The notes beneath the pieces were generated by a model. It had not been told where the DNA came from. It searched no databases and was given only the letters and a program-made list of their open reading frames with translations. The translations under genes were made by a program, and so were the position numbers. A DNA stretch of 11,535 nt, taken from assembly GCA_035353175.1 (NCBI GenBank), contig DAOPZC010000102.1:1-11535 (forward strand), in the 5' to 3' direction. This document shows, piece after piece, positions 1-7,594 of the stretch (the first letter of the stretch is position 1; each line of letters opens with the position of its first letter). The DNA is from DAOPZC01 sp035353175. GTDB lineage: Bacteria; Verrucomicrobiota; Kiritimatiellia; RFP12; UBA1067.

Positions 1-2245
1 AGGTCACGCCGAGGCGGACGCCGCGGTGGCCCATCATGGGGTTGTTCTCGTGCAGAGACTCGCCGCGCTTGCGGATGTCCTCGACGCTGATCTTCAGCGC
101 GGTGGCCAGCTCAGCCTGCTTCTCTGCGCTCTGCGGCACAAACTCGTGCAGAGGCGGATCCAGCAGACGGATCGTCACCGGCAGGCCTTCCATGGCTTCC
201 AGCGTGGCCTTGATGTCGTGCTTGACAAACGGCAGCAGCTCGTTCAGCGCAACGCGGCGTTCCTCGACCGTCGAGCTGAGGATCATTTTACGCAGCAGGA
301 AGAGCGGTTTGTCGCTGCCCTCGCCGTAGAACATGTGCTCGGTGCGGAAAAGGCCGATGCCCTCGGCGCCGAACGAACGGGCGATTCGGGCGTCCGCAGG
401 CGTGTCGGCGTTGGTGCGCACCCCCATGGTGCGGAACTTGTCGGCCATGGCCATGAACTTTTGGAAGCGCGGGTTCTCCGTCGCGTCGATCATCGGCAGG
501 CGGCCTGTGTAAACGTGGCCGCGGGTGCCGTTGAGGGTCACGATGTCGCCTTCTTTGAGAATCAGATCCGACCCGGCGATCCACGCCGTCTTCTCGACGA
601 CGTTCACGTGCAGGGCTCCGGCGCCGACGATGCAGCACTTACCCCAACCGCGCGCGACGAGCGCCGCGTGCGAGGTCATACCGCCGCGGGCGGTCATGAT
701 GCCTACGGCCGCACGCATGCCCTCTACGTCCTCGGGGTTGGTCTCCTCACGGATCAGGATAACCTTCTGGCCCGCGTGGAAAGCGGAGACCGCGTCCTCC
801 GCGGTGAAGACCAACTTGCCGCAGGCCGCGCCCGGGCCGGCCGGCAAGCCCTTGACGATCGGCTGCGCGTCCTTCTCGGCCTTGGGGTCGACGATCGGGT
901 GCAGCAGTTCGTCCAACTGCTGGGGCTCCACGCGCGTGACGGCGGTCTTCTGATCGATCAGCCGCTCGGCCAGCATGTCCATGGCCATGTTCAGCGCCGC
1001 GGTGCCGGTGCGCTTCCCGACGCGGCACTGGAGCATCCAGAGTTTCCCTTCCTCGATCGTGAACTCGATGTCGAGCATGTCCCGGTAGTGCTTTTCGAGC
1101 TTGTTGCGGATTGCGAACAGCTGCTTGTAGGTGGCCGGCATCGCCTCCTGCATGCTCTTCAAATGCTTGTTCTGATCATTCTTGGTGTCATCGTTGATCG
1201 GACTCGGCGTGCGGATGCCCGCCACGACGTCCTCGCCCTGGGCGTTGATCAGCCACTCGCCGTAGAACTTGTTGTCGCCCGTGGCCGGATCGCGCGTAAA
1301 CGCCACGCCCGTGGCGGAGCTTTCGCCCATGTTGCCGAACACCATCGCCTGCACGTTCACGGCAGTACCCCAGTCGTCGGGAATCCCTTCGATGCGGCGG
1401 TAGGAAACCGCCTTTTTGCCGTTCCAGCTCTTGAACACGGCCGCGATGCCGCCCCACAGCTGCGCCATGGGGTCATCCGGGAAAGCCTTGCCGAGGTGCT
1501 GCTTCACCAGCTTCTTGAACTCGTCGGCGAGGAGCTGCAGATCCTCCGCCTTCAGATCGGTGTCGGAGGCACAGCCGCGGGCGTGCTTGAACTGGTCCAG
1601 GGTCTCATCCATGATCTTGCGGATGCCCTTGCCGGCCGCCGGCTCTAGGCCTTCCGCCTTCTCCATCACCACGTCGGCGTACATCATGATCAGCCGACGG
1701 TAGGAATCCCACACGAAGCGGGAATTGTTGGTCTTGCGGATCATACCGGGAATCGTGGCCGTCGAAAGGCCGACGTTGAGGACGGTATCCATCATGCCGG
1801 GCATTGATTTGCGCGCGCCGGAACGGCAGGAAACGAGCAGCGGATTCTCCGGATCGCCGTACTGCTTGCCCATGATCTTTTCGGTCTTGCGCAACGCGGA
1901 CATAACCTGGTCAGCCAGTTCGGCGGGCAACTTGCACCCGCCTGCATAGTACGCGGTGCAACATTCGGTGCTGACGGTGAAACCGGCCGGCACGGGAATG
2001 CCCAGCAGGCACATCTCGGCCAGGTTCGCGCCCTTGCCGCCGAGGAGATTCTTCATCGCGGCGCCGCCCTCCGCCTTGGCATTGCCGAACGAATAGACAT
2101 ACTTCATCGCTTTGCCCCCCCCGGCCTTCTTTGCAGGAGCCGCCTTCTTCGCCGAGGCGATTTTATTCGCGGGAGCAATCTTCTTCGCGGTCACCATCTT
2201 CTTCGCGGGGGCGACCTTCTTCACCGATGTCGAGCGTTTAGCCAT
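1..2245 (-). CDS. ppdK: Pyruvate, phosphate dikinase (3'-truncated by window edge)
   Basis: Interconverts pyruvate + ATP + Pi and PEP + AMP + PPi in the cytoplasm, serving PPi-linked glycolysis or gluconeogenesis. The minus-strand frame is open from ATG at 2245 to the window edge (748 codons). The core begins MKYVYSFGNAK at residue 47. The ATP-grasp nucleotide-binding domain shows GGKGANLAEM (about 69-78) and a VSCRSGARKSMPGMMDT stretch. The phosphohistidine swivel domain has GGMTSHAALVARG with the catalytic His at residue 526. The PEP/pyruvate barrel begins with VRTNADTP and GIGLFRTEHMFY. About 700 core residues are present of a usual 870-900, so the end of the barrel with the proton-donor Cys lies outside the window. 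The start at 2245 is chosen because AAAGGA precedes it at good spacing. An internal Met at 2107 would give the standard-length enzyme without the odd 46-residue Lys-rich extension. The family assignment is secure; the exact start is less so. Confidence 0.97.
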   Translation of the reverse strand, partial: MAKRSTSVKKVAPAKKMVTAKKIAPANKIASAKKAAPAKKAGGGKAMKYVYSFGNAKAEGGAAMKNLLGGKGANLAEMCLLGIPVPAGFTVSTECCTAYYAGGCKLPAELADQVMSALRKTEKIMGKQYGDPENPLLVSCRSGARKSMPGMMDTVLNVGLSTATIPGMIRKTNNSRFVWDSYRRLIMMYADVVMEKAEGLEPAAGKGIRKIMDETLDQFKHARGCASDTDLKAEDLQLLADEFKKLVKQHLGKAFPDDPMAQLWGGIAAVFKSWNGKKAVSYRRIEGIPDDWGTAVNVQAMVFGNMGESSATGVAFTRDPATGDNKFYGEWLINAQGEDVVAGIRTPSPINDDTKNDQNKHLKSMQEAMPATYKQLFAIRNKLEKHYRDMLDIEFTIEEGKLWMLQCRVGKRTGTAALNMAMDMLAERLIDQKTAVTRVEPQQLDELLHPIVDPKAEKDAQPIVKGLPAGPGAACGKLVFTAEDAVSAFHAGQKVILIREETNPEDVEGMRAAVGIMTARGGMTSHAALVARGWGKCCIVGAGALHVNVVEKTAWIAGSDLILKEGDIVTLNGTRGHVYTGRLPMIDATENPRFQKFMAMADKFRTMGVRTNADTPADARIARSFGAEGIGLFRTEHMFYGEGSDKPLFLLRKMILSSTVEERRVALNELLPFVKHDIKATLEAMEGLPVTIRLLDPPLHEFVPQSAEKQAELATALKISVEDIRKRGESLHENNPMMGHRGVRLGVT
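2117..2224 (-). repeat. Six degenerate 18-bp tandem repeats encoding AKKxAP-type hexapeptides at the ppdK N-terminus
   Basis: Residues 8-43 of the long ppdK reading frame fall into six exact 6-residue units: VKKVAP, AKKMVT, AKKIAP, ANKIAS, AKKAAP, AKKAGG. In DNA the units are 18 bp and mostly begin GCG AAG AAG. Third-codon positions and residues 4-6 of each unit have drifted, so this is an old duplication kept in frame. The composition resembles the basic tails of histone H1-like proteins. A lysine-rich tail is not part of the usual PPDK architecture. Its function is unknown. Confidence 0.85.
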
Positions 2246-2249
2246 AGTC

Positions 2250-2262
2250 CATTTCCTTTGTT
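2250..2262 (-). promoter_or_regulatory. Ribosome binding site region of ppdK (long start)
   Basis: The minus strand reads TTAACAAAGGAAATGGACT before ATG at 2245. AAAGGA, centred near 2257, is 8-9 nt from the start, which is normal spacing and supports translation from the long start. The ATG inside this stretch is out of frame and too close to the Shine-Dalgarno sequence to be the ppdK start. Confidence 0.55.
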
Positions 2263-2280
2263 AATCAAAAAATGATTTTC

Positions 2281-2308
2281 AGTTTAACACACGAGAATCC
2301 GGAGTCAA
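2281..2308 (-). promoter_or_regulatory. Sigma70-type promoter for ppdK
   Basis: On the minus strand, TTGACT (2308-2303) is followed after 16 nt by TAAACT (2286-2281). This matches the consensus -35 at five of six positions and the -10 at four of six. Transcription would start near 2274, giving a leader of about 30 nt before the ATG at 2245. The promoter sits directly behind the lysS stop codon, so ppdK can be transcribed independently of lysS. A 5-bp inverted repeat, AATCA-N5-TGATT (2263-2277), overlaps the predicted start site. It is too weak for a terminator and could be chance. Confidence 0.6.
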
Positions 2309-2315
2309 CCCCAAC

Positions 2316-3773
2316 TCAGCCGAGCGACTGCTGCTTCATCTGCGGAAAAAGGATCACGTCGCGGATCACCTCGGTGCCGGTCAGCATCATCACCAACCGG
2401 TCGACGCCCATGCCGAGTCCGCCGGTGGGCGGCATGCCGTGTTCCAGCGCCATGATGAAGTCCTCATCGATTTTCTCGACGTCCTCGCCGGCCTGATCCT
2501 CGAACGCTTTGCGCTGGGCCATCGGATCGTTCTGCTCCGTATAGCCCGGGCACAGCTCCTTGCCGGCCACCACGAACTCGAACACGTCCACCAGCTCAGG
2601 ATCGTCCTCGCACGCCTTGGCCAACGGCACAAACTGACGCGGAATCCGGGTCACGAAGGTCGGTTGCCGCAGCGTCTTCTCGATCAGCTTGTCGTATACC
2701 TCATGGGTCACCAGCAGGTGGTTCCACGCAGGGTCGATCGCCAGCCCCTTTGCCAAGGCCTTGGCACGCACTTCGGCCAACGGCAAGTCAAACCAATCGG
2801 CCCCCATCGACTCCTTCACGAGATCGCGATACGCCACCTCGCGGTATGGCGGCGTGAAGTCCAACACCTCCTTGGCCTCGCCATACTCGACCCTCATCGT
2901 GCCGAGCACCTTCTCGCACAAATGCGGCAGGAGTCCTTCGATGATGGCCTTCATCGACTTGCGGTCGCCATAGGCCTCGTAGATCTCGAGCACGGTGAAC
3001 TCGGGGTTGTGCGTGCGGTCGATGCCCTCGTTGCGGAAATCCTTGCCCAGCTCAAAGATTTTGTCATACCCGCCCACGATCAGCCGCTTCAGGTACAGCT
3101 CCGGCGCGATGCGCATGACCATCTCGGTGTCCAACGCGTTGTGATGCGTGAAGAACGGCTTGGCCGCCGCGCCGCCCGCCTGAGCCTGCATCATCGGCGT
3201 CTCTACCTCGGTGAAACCCCGCGCCTGCAGGAAATTGCGGATCTCCGCGAGAATCGCGCAGCGCTTGTTGAAGCGGTCGCGCGAATCGGGATGCATCATC
3301 AGGTCGAGATAGCGTTTGCGGTACCGCTCCTCCACATCCTGAAGGCCATGGAACTTCTCCGGCGGCTGCAGGATCGCCTTGCCGAGAAAAGTCCAGCGAT
3401 GGACTTCGATCGTGGGCTCTCCCGCCTTAGTGGTAAAGAGACGGCCTTCGACGCCCAGAAAGTCTCCGAGGTCAAGGTACTTGAAACCCTCGAATTCCGG
3501 GGCCGTGAGCAAATCCTTCTTGATGAAAATCTGAAAGCTGGACGAGCCGTCGCTGAAGGTCGCGAACGAGGCCTTGCCCATCCGGCGGATGGTCATCAGG
3601 CGGCCTGCGGCCCGCACATTTTTATTCTCTTCGAATCCCGCCCGGACCTCGGACAGCCGGGTCCGTTCAAAAGCCTGTCCAAACGGTTTGAAGCCCAACT
3701 CCTCCAACTTGCGCAGATTGGCGATACGCTGTTCACGGTACTCATTATTCGAAAGCGGCTGTTCCTCTGACAT
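2316..3773 (-). CDS. lysS: Lysyl-tRNA synthetase, class II
   Basis: Charges tRNA-Lys with lysine in the cytoplasm. The 485 residues are close to the usual 490-505 for bacterial LysS. An N-terminal OB-fold anticodon-binding domain (about 52-135, VRAAGRLMTIRRMGKASF) leads to the class II catalytic core. Motif 2 is FELGKDFRNEGIDRTHNPEF (240-259) with Arg247. Lysine-pocket residues Glu263 and Tyr265 lie in VLEIYEAY. Motif 3 is GMPPTGGLGMGVDRL (446-460) with Arg459. The end IRDVILFPQMK is typical. I chose ATG at 3773 because a purine-rich AAGGAAGGAAG lies upstream and a strong promoter sits about 25-30 nt before it. Extending to 4052 would cross that promoter and overlap the divergent gene. Oddity: the segment before motif 3 reads KELCPGYTEQNDP, with Pro409 where Asn is normal, and a nearby IPRQFVPL replaces the common hP-E-SPL pattern. 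Confidence 0.97.
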   Translation of the reverse strand: MSEEQPLSNNEYREQRIANLRKLEELGFKPFGQAFERTRLSEVRAGFEENKNVRAAGRLMTIRRMGKASFATFSDGSSSFQIFIKKDLLTAPEFEGFKYLDLGDFLGVEGRLFTTKAGEPTIEVHRWTFLGKAILQPPEKFHGLQDVEERYRKRYLDLMMHPDSRDRFNKRCAILAEIRNFLQARGFTEVETPMMQAQAGGAAAKPFFTHHNALDTEMVMRIAPELYLKRLIVGGYDKIFELGKDFRNEGIDRTHNPEFTVLEIYEAYGDRKSMKAIIEGLLPHLCEKVLGTMRVEYGEAKEVLDFTPPYREVAYRDLVKESMGADWFDLPLAEVRAKALAKGLAIDPAWNHLLVTHEVYDKLIEKTLRQPTFVTRIPRQFVPLAKACEDDPELVDVFEFVVAGKELCPGYTEQNDPMAQRKAFEDQAGEDVEKIDEDFIMALEHGMPPTGGLGMGVDRLVMMLTGTEVIRDVILFPQMKQQSLG

Positions 3774-3804
3774 CTCTTCTACTTCCTTCCTTAAAAGTGG
3801 CGAA

Positions 3805-3833
3805 ACTATAGCACAATCGGCCAGATGTGTCAC
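3805..3833 (-). promoter_or_regulatory. Strong extended -10 promoter for lysS
   Basis: On the minus strand GTGACA (3833-3828, five of six consensus bases) is followed after 17 nt by TATAGT (3810-3805, five of six), preceded by TGC to give an extended -10. The predicted transcript starts near 3798, leaving about 25 nt to the ATG at 3773, with AAGGAAGGAAG between. This is the best promoter in the window, and it fixes the lysS start by excluding the upstream in-frame Met codons. Confidence 0.75.
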
Positions 3834-3900
3834 CGGCAGCTTCAGCCTGTCCCCCGCGAACGAATCGTGCCGATTTTCCGTGACCTCGGATTTACAGCCC

Positions 3901-3948
3901 GCATTGATTCTGCTAATATTAAAACTTGTTTTACTTGATATAGAATTG
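3901..3948 (+). promoter_or_regulatory. AT-rich island, probable promoter of the plus-strand operon
   Basis: The region 3774-3983 separates divergent lysS and the plus-strand operon and holds no gene. Within it, 3901-3948 is strikingly AT-rich against GC-rich surroundings. The best -10 is TAGAAT (3941-3946, five of six), with a weak TTAAAA (3919-3924) 16 nt upstream. The position about 40 nt before the ATG at 3984 is right for a promoter. The hexamer choice is uncertain because the -35 is poor, so an activator or an alternative sigma factor is possible. Confidence 0.4.
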
Positions 3949-3971
3949 CGATCGCGGAGCGGATCAGCAGC

Positions 3972-3977
3972 AAGGAG
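3972..3977 (+). promoter_or_regulatory. Shine-Dalgarno AAGGAG of the DUF4175-like gene
   Basis: A perfect AAGGAG ends 6 nt before ATG at 3984. It confirms this start for the first operon gene over later in-frame Met codons. Confidence 0.85.
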
Positions 3978-3983
3978 TCGGCC

Positions 3984-6900
3984 ATGTCGAATCTCGACCA
4001 CGAACTGAAGCAGATCAACGGAAAGATCAACCGCTGGCATACGTTCGAGCACTTGATTTTCGCGGCGGCCACGCTTTTGTCCGCTTGGGTGGCGCTAACC
4101 GCTCTGGACGTTTGGCTTCGCCCCCGTTTTTACGGACGTATCGCGCTGTCTTCCGTCCTGATCCTGCTCGCCCTCTCCGCGCTGGGCTGGTTGATCCGCG
4201 TGCTGAACCACAAGCGGTCGCCTGCCGCGGTCGCCGCGTTCCTCGAAAAGAAGTTCCCCCAACTGGACAACCACCTGATCAACCGCGTCCTTTTCGCATG
4301 CGAAAGCTCGCAGTCTTCCTGGCTCAAAACCTATCTCAACGAGGGCGTGCCGGGGTTCGCCTCTCTGCCGCTCAGCGAGATCAAGAACAAAAAGCTGCGG
4401 AAGCGGGGCGCCGCCGCCATCGCCGCCGCCCTGCTTGCGCTGATCGTCCCCGCCTTCGTGCTCGGCAACGCCTGGACGGTCGCCATGCAGCGCGTGGCAA
4501 ACCCCTTCTCGCGCCTCTCGCCGCCCACCTTCGCCACGATCCTGGCCATCTCGCCGGAAAACAAAACAATCGTCCAAGGCGACGGCATCAACCTGACGGT
4601 CAAGGCCAACGGGCGCGCCGGCCAGTTCGTCGATCTCGACCTCTACCCCGCAGACGACAAGCGCACCACCCTCCGCGTGGGGCAGTTCAAAGCCACGGGC
4701 ACCGAGGAGGAATTCACCTATCGCGTGTCCAAAATCGCCACGTCGCTCGGCTACCGCTTCAAAGTCGGCGACGCCTACCCGACCGACAAATACACGGTGG
4801 ACACCGTGCCGCCGCTTGCGTTGACGTCGCTTCAGCTCAAGATCACGCCGCCCGGCTACACTGCGCTCGCCCCGCGCACTTTCGACGCTCTCACCAACGC
4901 CGTGACGATCCCTGTTCACGCGGAAGTCTCCTTCCGGACGGCCTGTAACCGGCCGGTCGTTTCCGCTGAAATCATCTTCGAGAAAACCAACCTGCCGCTC
5001 TCGTCCGGCCCCGACAAGTCGGTCTGGTCGGGATCCGCCGTGATCACCGAAGGCTCCGTTTTTCAGATCGCGGCCAAAGACAGCCTCGGCCTCGAAATGC
5101 GCGTCCCCGTCCGTTTCCAGATCCTGGAGGACCGCGCCCCCTCGATTCGGATGGTGGTGCCTTCCGCCAGCAAAGCGGTGCTGCCGCCGAACGCCATCCC
5201 GGTGGTTCATTTCGAGGCTTCGGACGAATACGGCCTCGGCAAAGTGCGCATCGAACGCGTGAACAAGGGGGCCAAGCCCACCGCCGAGGGCGACGTGCTC
5301 AAAGAGTGGGACCTCAAAGGCCAAAAGATCTTCAATGAGAAATGGACCGGCGCCCTGGAAGACATCTCCGCTTCCTCAGCCTTGCGGATCGTGGCCTACG
5401 ACAACGCCAGCGCAAACGAGCCCAACCGCACGGTCAGCCCGCAAATCCTGTTCGAAATGTCCACGCTCTCCTCGCAACTCGCGCTCGAAAACCAGCAGCG
5501 CGGCGATGCCCGCAAGACCATCGGCGAACTCGTCGCCCGGCAACGGGCCACGCTGTCCACCACCACGCGTTTACAGTCGGGCCTGCCGACCTTCGACGAA
5601 CAGCTCTGGAAAGAAGCCGCCGACAAGCAGACCGAGATCAAGAACTACGCCGCCGTCTTGATCAAAACCAAGGACGCCGCCATCGGCACCGCCCGGGTAG
5701 CGCTCGATAAGGCCCTCAGCGGACCGATCCCCGAAGCGGTCGTCCGACTCACGCGCATGACCACCGGCGCCGCCGACAACCGCGCCGAAAACGCCAAACT
5801 CGCCGTCGAGGCACAAAATACCGTACTGCGGCTGCTCGCGCAGGCCAGCGACAACATGAACAAAGGCGAGGTCTCGCAGGCCGCCGCGGGCGTGCTGGCC
5901 ATGCTCGAGGGTATCCGCAAAGGGCAGACCGCCAATCTGAACGCCACATTGAAGGCCTCGCAGGGCAAAACGGAAATGCCCGAAGCCATCATTGACCGTC
6001 AGGACAACCTCGCCCAGGACATGGAGGCCATGGTCGGCTTCTGCCGTTCCGAAGCCAAGCAGGACCGCGAAGGCGAAGAATTCGGGGCGCTCATGAACAA
6101 GATCGCCGACAAAGCCGTGGAGCTCAAGCTCCACCCCACGATGGTGAACATCGCCGAGGTCATGGACTCCGAAAAATTCATCGACTCGGTGCCTCCGCAG
6201 TACAGCGTCACGAACGGCATCGCCACCCTGATGGATTACCTGAAAGAGTGGCGCGAAACCGACACCAAGGAGAAGACGGAAGACGCGGTTGCCATCATCA
6301 AAGACGCCAAGCAGTCGATCAAAAAGATGGAAGACCTGCAGGCACGTGTGGTGGATGCTCTGCGGGAAACTGGCAGCCAGGGCGACAAGACCGAGAAGCT
6401 CGACGAGGACATGCTCGAGGAGATCGCGGAGCTCAAGGCCAACATGGCTCAGGCCATGCTGAAAGTGGCCACCGACCTCCAATCCATGCCGGAACTCGAT
6501 TCCGTCAACGAACTCGTCACCGACACGTTCCAGACGTACGAAGAGATGAAGCAGGCGGAAGGCTCAGGAACCAACGCCGTCGTCGAGACGGGACTCCAGA
6601 AGGAAGATTTCCTGCTCGACCTGCTCACCAAGACGGGGCAAAAAGCCGACGAGATGGAAATGTGGCTTTTCGCGAAATCCGACAACGTCAAGCGCAACAC
6701 GGAGAACCTCGACAAGGAAGAGCTGAAGGCGCCGATAGGCCAGGTCACCATGCCTGAAGAACTGCAGGACATCGTCGGCGATCTGCTTGAGCAGGAAGAG
6801 GAGCAGGAGAAAAAAGGCGACGACTCGGTGACCAACCAGGGCGACGCCAACCCCGACTCGGGCTGGGGCATTTCCGAAGGCGAGTGGGTCGACTACAACG

Positions 6901-7559
6901 CCTCAGGCAAGTCGGGCAACGACCGGCCCGACCACAAAGACCAAGACGGACGTTCTCAAGTCGGACGGCAGGGCATGTCCGACGGCGAAGTGATGGCCCG
7001 CTCCGGCAAGGTCAACGAGGGCGACAAGAACCTCGACAAGCGCCGCACTCAAGATTCCAACCAGTCGGGCGACATCGAGGAAGAGGGACACTCCGACGCC
7101 GTGGCCACCGGCGGCGGCAAAAATTCCGGCTACTCGCAGGACAAAGGCATGGAGGGCGGCGAGGGCGCCACGCGCCGCGATACGAAAGTCGACGCCGACA
7201 CACCCGAAAGCACGCGTGCCCAGATGACCCGCAACGCCGAGGCGGTTTACGCGCAGGCCCAACTCAACAACCTGCGCACCTTCGACCTCAAGAAGTACAT
7301 CACCCTCAGCAAGCAGATCGACCTCCTGCAGAACCAGAAGGCCTCGCCGGCCATGATCGCCGAACTGCACAAGAAGGCGATGATGGCGCTTTCCACGACC
7401 TACACCTCGCTCGAGAACGGGATCAGCAGCAGCGACATGGGTGCCACGAGTAACACGGAAAGCGGCGACGAGGCCGTGGCAGCTTCGCCGGACGAAGCCC
7501 CCGCCGAATACCGCGACATGGTTTCCGACTACTTTAAAGCCATTGGGGATATGAAATAA
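3984..7559 (+). CDS. Large DUF4175-like membrane-anchored envelope protein
   Basis: Function unknown. The 1191-residue protein has hydrophobic segments at about 22-41, 52-73 and 142-165, separated by FLEKKFPQLDNHLINRVLF (86-104), a motif resembling the P-x-L-x-x-R-L/N-R-L region of DUF4175-like proteins in PVC and other bacteria. The rest is probably extracytoplasmic. Beta-sandwich modules lie around 180-275, 280-380 (LQLKITPPGYTA) and 383-492, the last with the hallmark FEASDEYGLGKVRIERV (410-426). Mostly helical, coiled-coil-like sequence covers about 495-935. A Gly/Asp/Ser/Lys-rich segment, probably disordered, spans about 936-1080. A helical region (1085-1145) leads to an acidic end, EYRDMVSDYFKAIGDM, similar to related proteins. 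It heads the operon, 35 bp before the next gene. With the downstream MoxR gene it suggests an envelope complex handled by that ATPase. The topology is inferred from hydrophobicity only. The family link rests on motif resemblance and is moderate. Confidence 0.75.
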   Translation: MSNLDHELKQINGKINRWHTFEHLIFAAATLLSAWVALTALDVWLRPRFYGRIALSSVLILLALSALGWLIRVLNHKRSPAAVAAFLEKKFPQLDNHLINRVLFACESSQSSWLKTYLNEGVPGFASLPLSEIKNKKLRKRGAAAIAAALLALIVPAFVLGNAWTVAMQRVANPFSRLSPPTFATILAISPENKTIVQGDGINLTVKANGRAGQFVDLDLYPADDKRTTLRVGQFKATGTEEEFTYRVSKIATSLGYRFKVGDAYPTDKYTVDTVPPLALTSLQLKITPPGYTALAPRTFDALTNAVTIPVHAEVSFRTACNRPVVSAEIIFEKTNLPLSSGPDKSVWSGSAVITEGSVFQIAAKDSLGLEMRVPVRFQILEDRAPSIRMVVPSASKAVLPPNAIPVVHFEASDEYGLGKVRIERVNKGAKPTAEGDVLKEWDLKGQKIFNEKWTGALEDISASSALRIVAYDNASANEPNRTVSPQILFEMSTLSSQLALENQQRGDARKTIGELVARQRATLSTTTRLQSGLPTFDEQLWKEAADKQTEIKNYAAVLIKTKDAAIGTARVALDKALSGPIPEAVVRLTRMTTGAADNRAENAKLAVEAQNTVLRLLAQASDNMNKGEVSQAAAGVLAMLEGIRKGQTANLNATLKASQGKTEMPEAIIDRQDNLAQDMEAMVGFCRSEAKQDREGEEFGALMNKIADKAVELKLHPTMVNIAEVMDSEKFIDSVPPQYSVTNGIATLMDYLKEWRETDTKEKTEDAVAIIKDAKQSIKKMEDLQARVVDALRETGSQGDKTEKLDEDMLEEIAELKANMAQAMLKVATDLQSMPELDSVNELVTDTFQTYEEMKQAEGSGTNAVVETGLQKEDFLLDLLTKTGQKADEMEMWLFAKSDNVKRNTENLDKEELKAPIGQVTMPEELQDIVGDLLEQEEEQEKKGDDSVTNQGDANPDSGWGISEGEWVDYNASGKSGNDRPDHKDQDGRSQVGRQGMSDGEVMARSGKVNEGDKNLDKRRTQDSNQSGDIEEEGHSDAVATGGGKNSGYSQDKGMEGGEGATRRDTKVDADTPESTRAQMTRNAEAVYAQAQLNNLRTFDLKKYITLSKQIDLLQNQKASPAMIAELHKKAMMALSTTYTSLENGISSSDMGATSNTESGDEAVAASPDEAPAEYRDMVSDYFKAIGDMK

Positions 7560-7594
7560 AACGGACCGCCGTTTCCGGCAGCACCTACGAGCAC

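Noticed and set aside
26..1648. 540-codon plus-strand open frame opposite ppdK
   Set aside because: It is antisense to an unmistakable PPDK frame with all its motifs. Its translation is Arg/His/Leu/Val-rich with no family motif, as expected for a GC-rich shadow frame.
2263..2277. AATCA-N5-TGATT as a lysS terminator
   Set aside because: The five-pair AT-rich stem is too weak, and it lies downstream of the ppdK promoter. It was kept only as a possible operator.
2439..3770. 443-codon plus-strand open frame opposite lysS
   Set aside because: It is exactly antisense to LysRS catalytic motifs and has no recognisable domain. GC-rich codon bias keeps the opposite strand free of stops.
3863..3877. 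Small hairpin AATCG-TGC-CGATT followed by TT in the divergent region
   Set aside because: The stem is only five base pairs with a three-base loop and a very short T run. It lies between two divergent promoters where a terminator has no obvious role.
3948..3955. GCGATCGC palindrome upstream of the DUF4175-like gene
   Set aside because: It is an 8-bp palindrome expected at some frequency in GC-rich DNA. There is only one such copy here, and no second half-site to suggest an operator.
3774..4052. Longer lysS frame starting at 4052 (93 extra residues)
   Set aside because: It would overlap the divergent gene and cross the strong lysS promoter at 3805-3833. The extra sequence does not resemble any LysRS N-terminus, and the start at 3773 has its own purine-rich ribosome site.
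4095..5324. 409-codon minus-strand open frame opposite the DUF4175-like gene
   Set aside because: It has shadow-frame composition (Gly/Arg/Glu/Asp/Val-rich). The plus-strand frame has a perfect Shine-Dalgarno, membrane segments and family motifs.
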